Origin: Neocallimastix lanati (nom. inval.)
Lineage: Eukaryota; Neocallimastigomycota; Neocallimastigomycetes; Neocallimastigales; Neocallimastigaceae
DNA length: 42,500 nucleotides
Direction: 5' to 3'
NCBI GenBank assembly: GCA_016946835.1
Contig: JACVTC010000028.1
Location: 1,400,001-1,442,500 of the forward strand
The translations under genes were made by a program, and so were the position numbers. The notes under the pieces are model-generated. The model was not told the origin of the DNA, did no database searches, and saw only the letters and a list, made by a program, of their open reading frames with translations. The first letter of the stretch is position 1. Each line of letters starts with the position of its first letter. Below, piece by piece: positions 16,759-26,579 of this stretch.

Positions 16759-16921
16759 ATAGAAAGGATTTGATGTATTCAATTGTTTAAACTTAATGGA
16801 TAATGAAGATATTCTAGATGATTTAAAGTTTGGAAAAGGTGATGGCTTATTGAATTATTATCTTTACAATTATAGATGTGTCGAAGTCAAACCAAGGCAA
16901 TTGGGTATCGTTTTACTTTAA
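13988..16921 (+). CDS. NMT1: Glycylpeptide N-tetradecanoyltransferase (N-myristoyltransferase), 428 aa, eight exons
   Basis: Transfers myristate from myristoyl-CoA to the N-terminal glycine of nascent proteins (EC 2.3.1.97), in the cytosol and at ribosomes. Exons by frame and GT/AG sites: 13988-14147, 14690-14906, 15134-15250, 15416-15586, 15743-15851, 15982-16152, 16383-16565 and 16763-16921. The spliced frame has 428 residues, close to the catalytic core of the family, with only a short N-terminal extension. Early motifs [14 protein letters not shown] and EDGPIE are characteristic. The signature [15 protein letters not shown] starts at residue 171, the second signature KFGKGDG is at 398-404, and the protein ends LGIVLL. 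A free C-terminal carboxylate on a terminal hydrophobic residue is the known catalytic base. Intron 4 has a 58-T run and intron 7 a 43-A run next to its acceptor. All motifs are intact. Identity is very secure; exon edges are supported by phase at every junction. Confidence 0.96.
15628..15685. repeat. 58-nt poly(T) in NMT intron 4
   Basis: Uninterrupted T run inside intron 4 (15587-15742), about 55 nt upstream of the acceptor, so not a conventional polypyrimidine tract directly at the splice site. Confidence 0.95.
16714..16756. repeat. 43-nt poly(A) next to the NMT intron 7 acceptor
   Basis: The A run ends only 6 nt before exon 8, with TTATAG between. A polypurine run stands where a polypyrimidine tract would usually be. 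Confidence 0.95.
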
Positions 16922-17050
16922 ATCAATTAAATGCAAATAACAAAGAATAAATAAAATAATTTAATGTTAAGTAAAATTATTAACTAATTAAGATATGCAA
17001 ATTATAAATAATTAAAAAAAAAAATAATAATAATAATAATAATGATAATT

Positions 17051-17057
17051 AATAAAA

Positions 17058-17112
<55 letters not shown>
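17051..17112. repeat. (AAAT)n tetranucleotide array
   Basis: About 15 units of AAAT, followed by irregular AAAT/AAGA units, roughly 130 bp past the NMT stop codon. Confidence 0.93.
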
Positions 17113-17559
17113 GAAAATAAATAAAAATAAAGAATTACATTTATGCAAGAAATTATCAAATATTATTTAGAAAAAAATATTAAATCTAAATAAGTATTAT
17201 AGAATAAAAAGAAAATTAAACTATTGTAAATAAATATATAATATATTGATGATAATTGAAATAATTAATAGATGCTATAATAATCTATTTATTTTATATA
17301 TTTATAGTATTAATATTAATTTAATTTATTTATTTATTTATTTTATTTAATATTTAAAATTTTAAAATATATATATATATTTATTATATATAATCCAATA
17401 AAACTAAAATAAAAATAAAAATATGATAAAAAAAAGTAAAAAATAACTATAATTTTAATAGAAATACTAATAATAAAAATAAAACATATATTTAATTTTT
17501 TTTATTACTAATCTTATTAATAATTAATGGTAATTATATTGAAATTTTATAATTTTTTA

Positions 17560-17720
17560 TTTTATTTTATTTTATTTAATTCAATCTGTACTCCATATTC
17601 ATATTCTATATTCTACTATTTTATTTTATTTTATTTTATTCAATCTGTTCTTTATATTCATATTCTATTATTTATTCTATTTTATTTTATTTTATTCAAT
17701 CTATACTTCAATATTTTATT
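17560..17720 (+). repeat. Minisatellite with 'CAATCTG' unit, three copies
   Basis: CAATCTGTA, CAATCTGTTC and CAATCTATAC start at about 17582, 17641 and 17697. Each is preceded by a run of TTTTA pentamers, giving a 56-59 bp period. The same unit occurs in cleaner form at 31881-32110. Confidence 0.8.
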
Positions 17721-18070
17721 CTTTCATTTCATTTTTATATATTTATATTTATATTTATATTTTAAAAATAAATATAAATAAAGTTCTAAATAAATCAAAA
17801 GATTTATTTATATTAATTTGAATTTATATCAAATTTGTTTTTATTTTTATTAGATAATTTTTAAATGTATAGTTTCATAGTATTAATATTATTTCAGTAA
17901 TTTATTTCATCTCAAGTAATATTTATTTTAATGATTAATTTTTTATTTTAATTTGTTTTTTTTTATTTTATTTTATTTATTTTTAATTTTTTTTTTATTT
18001 AGATTTTCGGTAAATTCAAAAAAAAAAAAAAAAAAAAAAAAAATAATAATATTAAATAAGATTCAAAATG

Positions 18071-18101
<31 letters not shown>

Positions 18102-18461
18102 TTTGTATATTTATCTTTTCACAATATATAAATTTTATTTAGTAATTTTTTAAATTTTAATAATATAATATTTATATAATTTTTAGTTATTATATTCAAA
18201 TTATATTAAGGTTTATTCTTTTTAATATTTATATATGTAAAATTGAAACTATAGTTTTTTTTTTATATTTATTGATTAAAAGTTATAATAAATTATATAT
18301 ATATAAAAGAAGTATACATAAGTCATACATGGTTTTTTTTAATCGAACAAAAATATAAAATATAAAAAATATTTGAATATTTTATTTATAATCATATACA
18401 TATAAAACACATATTTGCTTATGTAAAAATATATTTTTTCAAAATTTATACATTAATTATT

Positions 18462-18500
<39 letters not shown>

Positions 18501-18689
18501 AATGAGTATTGTGGACTTTTTAATTCTCATTATTTTATGTATATATAAATTATTAGTAAAGCCTTTTTCTATCTTTTAAATTATTTAAAGGCACACTATT
18601 TTTTTTTTTTTTTTTTAATTTCTTAATAATTTATTGAATATTTATTATTTAAATATAAAGAAATTCTTTAAAATAAAGCAAACAAAATA

Positions 18690-18733
18690 AAAACAAAAAC
18701 AAAAACAAAACGAAAACGAAAACGAAAACGAAA

Positions 18734-18769
<36 letters not shown>
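18690..18769 (+). other. Purine-rich leader: AAAACG hexamers, then poly(A) up to the start codon
   Basis: AAAACA units pass into four AAAACG-type units (about 18710-18734). These are followed by 36 consecutive A residues (18735-18770), the last of which is the A of the receptor gene's ATG. There is no T in these 80 bases. If transcribed, the 5' leader would end in a poly(A) stretch abutting the initiator. Confidence 0.7.
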
Positions 18770-18772
<3 letters not shown>

Positions 18773-20389
18773 AAATTCTATTATAAATATATATTATTTC
18801 CTTTTCTTTTTTCCTTTCTAATTATTTCTAAATGTAAATATAATTATTTATACATTGTTTTATATAAATTAAACAAATTATTATATAATTTAATTGCATT
18901 TTCTAATTCTTATTATATTTACTTTTGTATCTTTATATTATTTATTATAAAAAAAATATTTCATAAAATATTATTCAAATTATTATTTATTTTAATATTT
19001 TAATAATGTTAATCATATATCATGATCAATTTATTAAATATCAATTTTATTAAAATAATAATTTTTAATAGATGCGTGTGCAATAAATCTTAACATACTA
19101 ATTTTATCATATGAAATAAATTCTACTCAATTTTACAATGATATTATAAATTATTTTAATACATATTCAAATAATAATAAATTAAATATATCTTTAAATT
19201 TTGATTTATATACCCCAAATAATAATACTATAAATAATAATTTATATTACCAAGAAGTATACTCACTTTTAAAACAGAAATCATCAAAATATGATCTATT
19301 TTTGTATAATTCTATATATATTTCCCTTTTTGGAAATTATTTCGAGGATTTAGATCGACATATTCCAAATTATCTCAAAAAATTATATTATAATAATCCT
19401 GCAATAAATTCATGTCTTTATAAAAAAATACTTATAGGAATGGTTAGAATAATTATAACATTAAAAAATATATGATAATTAATTATTTTTATTAGAATAT
19501 ACTTATTTTATTTTATTATATTTATTTTTTATTTTTATATATTATATTAAATTATTATTATAAAAAAAAATATATATATATATATTTAATTAAAAGCCAT
19601 TGTATTATGATTATAGCATATTGTATTATAATGATAAATATTTAAAAAAATATGGAAAAAAAGTTCCACAAACATGGAACGATTTAAAGAAAATAGGTTC
19701 AGAAATTTTAAGTAAGGAAGAAAAATTAGGAAATAACTTAATTGGTTATATTCCTGATATATCAAGTAATTAATAACAAAGTAGTCATATTATATTTATA
19801 ATTATTTCACTTAATAATAGCAAAAAATGTATTTTTTATTATAGATTTTGGAAATTTGAATTATTTTACCGGTTATTTTATTTTAATTTATTTTACTTTA
19901 TTTTATTTTATTTTCCTTTTTTTTTTTTTTTTTTATTATAGAATTATAAAATAATATATATAATATGCATCATTTATTTTAATATATATATATATATATG
20001 AAGGAATATTAATAATTTTTCATAAATATAATTCTATATATATTTTAAAAATATATTAATAAGATATAGAGACAACAATAAATTCAATATTAGAGTTTAT
20101 TTATACTCATAGGAGAAATGAAAATGATCCTTTACCATCATTTACAAGTAAAAATACAATAACCGCTTTAAAAAGATTAAAATTACTTAAATCCATTTCA
20201 ACAGGTATAATTAATACATTAATGGATCTCATAATTTTAATAATAACAATAAATAGGAAAATTAAAAATATATAAAAATATTAATACCATCAATACAATT
20301 AATAATAATTATAATAATAATATTATTAATAGTATAAATAATTAATATTATTTAATATTGACATTAAGTAATAATAATAGTACTTCAAC

Positions 20390-20436
<47 letters not shown>

Positions 20437-22141
20437 GTAATAATAAAAACGTATCAATAATTTATATATATATATATATTATTTATTTATTTATATATTT
20501 AATAATAAATAAGAGGAAGCATTTAATTATAATCAAAATGAAGTATTAAAAAATATATATTCAGGAAATACGTTATTTGCTCGAACATGGCAACTAGACG
20601 AGTATAATAATGAAATTATTAGTTCTAGTTACTTACCAGGAGAACAAGAAGGAATTTCTGCTTCATCAATGAGAATTTTTAGCATTTCAGTACCAAAATT
20701 TATTAATAATAAAAAAAAAGATGCTTCTTATAAGGTTATAAATTATTTATCTTCATTAGAAGTACAAAAAAAAATCGTAACTGGAAACAACAAACTTTCG
20801 GGAATATCATCAATATATGATAATGAAGTTTGTCAAAAAATTGATTGTTCTTTAATAAAGAACTTACAGTATATTGATTTAGGCATTTCTTTTTTAGATT
20901 ATATAAAATTCTCTGAAAAAATGAAAAATATTGTATATGAATATTTAAATACTGATATTTCTATTGAAGAAACACTAAGCAAACTTGATGACATAACAAA
21001 CGTACATTATATTAAAAGTAGTTCAGTACTTGGAATATTTATTATAGTTGTTACAGCTTCTACTATATTTTTAATGGGTATATTTTACATCTTTTTATTT
21101 AAAAAACAATGTTATGTAAAACTGAATGCTCTTGATAAGAAAAATTGGCTAATATTTATTATAGGCTTAATCATAATGCTTTGCTATTGCTTTACCTTAA
21201 TTGAAGAATTAAAAGATTTTACTTGTTTCATAAGACCAATTTTGGTATTTTTCGGGTTTTCTCTCAGTATTATTCCTATTTTTGTTCAATTGATTATAAA
21301 TTTCCCTCAAAATAATAAATATTCAAATTATATCAACAAACATAAATTCGTTTTTATTTTACTTTTTATTGACATCGAAATTATTATATTTTTATTATAT
21401 TTAATATCACCATTATCAAAAGAATATTATATTACAAATTATACAGATGAATTAATTTTTAGACAATGTGAATTAAATACTCTTTTTTCAATAATAATAA
21501 ATATTATCAATCTGTTTTATATAGAACTTTTAATAATATGTAGTATATTTCTGATTTTTATTGAATGGAATTTAGAAAATAATAATTTCAATTCAAAAAA
21601 GCTTCTTTTCACATTATGCTTTGATTTAGTATTTATAAATGTTTTTATAGTCATACACCTAATTAATATTCATAATATATATATATATATAATTTCAAGA
21701 TTTGTTACAATATACATACTGATTTTAATTCATTATTTAATATTATATGGAAATAATATAATTATTGGTATTTTCACATTTCAAAATGAAAATAAATTAA
21801 CAACTACTTATATAAAAAGTGAAGATGAAAAAAAAAGTGTAAATAGTATTTCAACATTTAGATCATCATATATGAATAACGCACTCTCCAGTAAATCTAA
21901 TCAAGAAGGAGAAGAAAGTATGATTATAAATACAATTCATTATAAATCTAACATTTTTGGGAGAATTATGGGATATCACTTTTCAAAGAAAAAGAACTCT
22001 AGCCGTAACACTCAAGAAATAGTGACTGGAGCCAGTTCTATAAATACAGAATTTAGTGGTATTTCAGAAAAGGATACAACATCAGATTTTATTATAACTA
22101 CTAACATACAATCAGGAATAGCTTCAAGTAATAACCCCAAT

Positions 22142-22202
<61 letters not shown>

Positions 22203-22264
22203 TACCAATTATGAAATCTCCATATTCAAGAAAATATCCAAAATCAAATATATTAAATTTATAA
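18770..22264 (+). CDS. Solute-binding-domain/class C GPCR fusion (GABA-B-like seven-helix receptor), 829 aa
   Basis: Predicted plasma-membrane receptor with an extracellular ligand-binding domain. Exons by frame and splice sites: 18770-18833, 19072-19442, 19597-19765, 20070-20204 and 20514-22264. A hydrophobic signal peptide covers residues 1-20. Residues about 25-410 resemble bacterial periplasmic sugar-type binding proteins: INLNILILSYE at the start, KYDLFLYNSIY, then PLYYDYSILYYN and KVPQTWNDLKKIG in the hinge region. Seven hydrophobic helices follow at about 417-443, 458-476, 485-510, 524-545, 571-596, 610-631 and 635-659. Cys484 at the top of helix 3 and Cys565 before helix 5 are placed as the conserved class C disulphide. 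The tail is cytosolic, Ser/Asn-rich, and includes about 19 consecutive Asn. Exon 3/4 borders are the least certain, and the exon 2 donor (GTTAGA) is atypical. Ligand and downstream signalling cannot be inferred. Confidence 0.85.
20388..20436. repeat. (AAT)n microsatellite in receptor intron 4
   Basis: About 16 AAT units within intron 4 (20205-20513). A frame through it reads poly-Asn but is not part of the spliced message in my model. Confidence 0.85.
22143..22202 (+). repeat. Coding (AAT)n, poly-Asn in receptor tail
   Basis: About 19 AAT codons in frame near the C-terminus of the receptor. The uniform AAT codon use suggests recent slippage expansion rather than selection on the protein. Confidence 0.93.
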
Positions 22265-22586
22265 AACTTTAATTTATATTGTTTATTATATACAATATAT
22301 CATAATATATTTTTTGATAATAAATACATTATAAAATCTATTAATTTTTAATATGTATAATATGCATTTTATAATAAAAAATAAAAATATGAACTAACAA
22401 AAAAAAAATTAGAAATTCAGATCAATTTATTCAATTTATTTATTAAATTTTAAATTTTAATATTTGTGTAACATTAAATAATTAATAGTTATATAATTTA
22501 TTTATTATTAATTATCTATAATTTATTATTTATTATTTACTATTTATAATTTATTTATTATTTATTATTTATAAAAAATTGGTAAC

Positions 22587-22625
<39 letters not shown>

Positions 22626-24053
22626 TAATTATTTTTATTTACAATTTATATAATTTATTTTTGTATAAATAATTAATAAATATAATGTCGGAAAAGAAAC
22701 TTATTTTTTAAAAAAAAGAAATTCGATAGATATATAAGTTAGATTAATAATAAATAGTACCTCTTAGAGATTGGGTAATTATAATATAATATAATAATAA
22801 TACTAATAATAATAATAATTTGTTACAATATATAATGAAATATTAGATAAAATCAACCAAAGACTTGAAAAACGAAGTTAAAATCTAAATATTCAAAAAA
22901 AAAAAAAAAAAAAAAATAATTGCTTAAAAAAATTATATCAATATATGATGATGATTCAGCTGATTCTATTAATGAGGACTTTTTAGAATGAGAAAATTCA
23001 GTATTTTTTTTTTTTTTTTTTTTTGCTTTTGTTTTTGTTTTATTTATTTATTATATATATTTTTTTTTAAAAAAAATAATATTTTGAAATATTGTAATTT
23101 AAAAGTCTAGTTTATATATAATAATATATCATTGAATACAATACAATGAAGTGGGGTATAATAATAGATGTATAGGAGGTTTAACAAGGCCATAATTTCA
23201 TATATTAATGAATTAAATGATTACAATAATGTTGATATTAATAAAAATTCGTCTGATAATAACATTTATATTTTTAAGGACAGAATTATATTAAATAGTA
23301 TTTCCAAAAAAAATATGGTTTTTAATGATTCATCTTTTAGACTAGAAATTATAAATATTATAATAATGGTTCTGATGAAAGTGAAGATGATGAAGAAATA
23401 AAGCTAAAAATATAAATACTATCTTAAATGAAAAAATTTTACTAAATGACTCAAACAATAATATAGAAAATGAACTGGAATAGGAATAAAAGTATAAATA
23501 AAAGGAAGCATCCGTAATTGAAAATATTTTTGAAAGTTCTGAAGAAAAAGATGAAGTTGTAGTAAAAAAAAATCAATTCGCATCGACCTGAAGCTTTAGA
23601 AAAACAATTTTTATATTGAATTAAAAAGATCTTCTATGATCATTGATCTTTAATAACATTATTGTATTTGTATTAGGTTAACAAATAAAAAAGATTTAAA
23701 GAAAAAAAAATTGCTTTAAGGATATAATACATTTTATAATGGAAAATATTCATATGATGATTTACCATATTTCCAAAATAAAAGAAAAAGTAATTAATAA
23801 CAAAGATAATTTTGACTATAATAAAGAGAATATATATTCAATAAGCATAATTAGTAAAATTAAATAATAATTATAAAAAAAAAAACTAATTTTTATATTA
23901 AGTAAATAATGAATAAATAATAAATAAATAAATAAATAATAAATAAATACATAAAAAATATTAAATAGTAAATAATAATATTAAATAATAAATAATAAAA
24001 TTTAAAATATTTAATTTGAATTTTTAGCATGTTAGAGGGTACTATATTCATTT

Positions 24054-24096
<43 letters not shown>

Positions 24097-24257
24097 ATTG
24101 AAAAGAATTTTTATAAATAAAGGATTTAACATTCAAATATAAATTTCTAAGGTTTTGTTATTTTAAATATTAATTTCTGAAGTTTTATTTTAAATATAGG
24201 TGTAGTAATGATATATAAATATATATATTTTTTTTATTATAAATAATAATTTATATA

Positions 24258-24301
<44 letters not shown>

Positions 24302-25492
24302 TTAATATTATAATAATAAATGGACAAAAGAATAAATTTAAGCAATATACATATAAACAACTTTTTGCATATATGTAATAACTTAATTTGAAAACATTAC
24401 ATAAAGTTTATAATTTTAATTTTTAAAAAAAAATTTCTTTAAGGTGGAAAAATAATTAAAAAACTAGTTCAATTTTTAAATTAAAAAATTATTTTAATTA
24501 TAATTTAACAAAGTATTTATTTTTTAAATTAAAAAAAAAAAAGAATTTTAATTATAATTAAACTAAATGTATAATTATATATTATACATTTGTTATATAT
24601 TAAATTTATTATGAACTTTATAATTATAAGTTCTATCAAATATATAAGGGTTGTTAAATATTTATATATAGTATTTTGGGTATATATTTAAGATTTTATA
24701 CTTTTGTGAAATAAATTATTTATTCTTTTTTTTATGGTAATTTGATAAATTAATTTAATTATAAAACTTTATTCAACTTTATTTATAAATTTAAAGTTTC
24801 TCTTTAAAATTTTCATATATATATACAGTTATAGATAAATATAATATCAATAATCTTATCTTAATTTGTCAATTTAAATTTATATAATGATTTTTTGTGT
24901 AAGAAAATTTTATAGAAATGTGATTTCTTAAATATATATATATAATGTTACGATTTTATAGATTAAAAATTAGTGATGCTTTTATATAGAAAAAAATTAA
25001 TTAACATATAAAATAATAATAATAAAAAAAAAAAATGTAAAAAATAAAAAAAAAAAAAAAAAAATTGAATAAAATAATAATAAAAAATAAAAAAATATAT
25101 ATATATTAACAATAATAATAAATGTAATCTATTTTATTTGAAATAAAAAATATTAAAAAATATAATAAAATTTATATAAAATTACAATAATCATATAAAA
25201 AATGAATATTAATAGATTAAATAATTAATTAACTATATAAAAAAAAATAAAAAATATTATTATGCTAAACGCAAAGTGAATTTTTTTTTTCTTTAAAAAA
25301 AAAAATAATATTAAAGTACAATTGAATTAGCATACTAAAATAATTAATCTATATAATAAAGTATAACATATTAATAATTAATAATAAAAAAAATTTATAT
25401 TTTTACTTTTATTTTTTTATTTAAATATAGTCAAATTATAAAATAAATTAAATATCAACAAATATATTACAAAACCTTTATATTATTATATC
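22265..25492. other. Intergenic region with a decayed gene and homopolymers
   Basis: 3.2 kb between the receptor and the megasynthase-like gene. It holds long T runs at 22588-22623 (36), 24057-24089 (33, followed by 8 A) and 24260-24300 (41), a decayed frame (listed), and a weak 55-bp direct repeat of TTTTAATTATAATT near 24490 and 24545. No intact gene was found. Confidence 0.7.
22684..23860 (+). pseudogene. Decayed gene encoding an acidic low-complexity protein
   Basis: Short stretches with protein-like composition lie in changing frames and are separated by stops. They include LKKIISIYDDDSADSINEDF (near 22925), a 77-codon open stretch at 23168-23401, NYKYYNNGSDESEDDEEIK in the +1 frame (near 23350), EASVIENIFESSEEKDEVVV (near 23502), HRPEALEKQFLY (near 23582) and GYNTFYNGKYSYDDLPYF (near 23720). 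Adjacent blocks continue each other across apparent frameshifts, as expected of an inactivated gene rather than introns. I do not recognise the ancestral family. It could in part be a multi-exon gene that I cannot splice, but in-frame TAG/TGA within blocks argue against this. Confidence 0.45.
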
Positions 25493-26543
25493 ATGGATAT
25501 AAATGATGAAATAACAAATAAAGGACAAAATAATAAGAAAAATAAAAATGAAAATTCTATAAATGATCCAATTCAGTAAATATATTATAACATTTAGAGT
25601 TTATATTATAATTATAATATAACTAGTTAATTCGTAATAAGAATCATATTTAATAATTACCTTTTTATATATAAAATATTATAATTATTATTGTTATTGA
25701 ATAAATTAATTCATAACAATACAATTATTATATAAAAGAGAAAAAATATTATGTGAAAATACAGTTACATCTTTTTTAAATAAAAGATGTTACTATTATG
25801 GCAACGATCCTATGATTGTAGCAAAACCAAATTTGTTTACAATACCATTTAAACCAAAACCAAATAAAAACTTTCCAAATCCTTATTTATCTGTAACCTA
25901 CAGTGAATTTGCGAATTTAGCAAAATCTTATGCGTATGTTATAAAACAAAAATATAATGTTCCTTCTCATTCAAGAATTGGTATTATTGGAGAAGCCAAT
26001 CCTATTCATCATTTATTATTAACATATGCGGTATGGTATTTAAGAGGAACTATAGTAGATATTTCAACCGGTGTCGGTGAAGAAGTAGTTCAGGCATGGA
26101 TGACCACCACAGATGTTACACTTACATTTTATGATTCAGGTCTTCCTTCTTTTCCATCTTTACAATCTATAAATCCAATGGACAAATCAGACTGGGTGTG
26201 GTCATGGTCATCAAAAATCGGAAATGAAAATGATAAAAACGAAATAAAAACAATGACAATGGTTAATTTAGAAAGTGATATATTAAATGCTGAAGTACTA
26301 TCAGCATATAAATCTGAAAACTTTTTTGAAGAAGCACTTTCACCAGATGATTATGTTTCAATTATTGGAACATCATCTTCAACGCAAGCTATTGTTAAAG
26401 ATGGGGTTTATACAAGTAAGCAATTCTAATTGATAAAAGATAGCCTATCAATAATATTTATATACATATAACATATAATTATAGTTAATATTTATGGATG
26501 ATTTATTAATTATATTCATTAATTTTAATATTGCCATATGTAT

Positions 26544-26579
<36 letters not shown>

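Larger units (their letters stand above)
16922..18769. other. Intergenic region between NMT and the receptor gene
   Basis: 1.85 kb without an intact gene. It contains an AAAT array, a copy of the dispersed minisatellite (both listed), an A run at about 18019-18043, TA-dinucleotide tracts, and the unusual purine-rich leader of the receptor gene at its right end. Frames at 17527-17781 and 17953-18153 read only Phe/Tyr/Leu/Ile strings and are repeat artefacts. Confidence 0.7.

Noticed and set aside
17527-18153. Hydrophobic Phe/Tyr/Leu frames suggesting small membrane proteins
   Set aside because: Composed of TTTTA pentamers, minisatellite units and a poly(A) run; no conserved-looking segment.
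20358-20549. 63-codon poly-Asn frame
   Set aside because: Runs through receptor intron 4 and its AAT repeat; frame continuity supports splicing from 20204 to 20514 instead.
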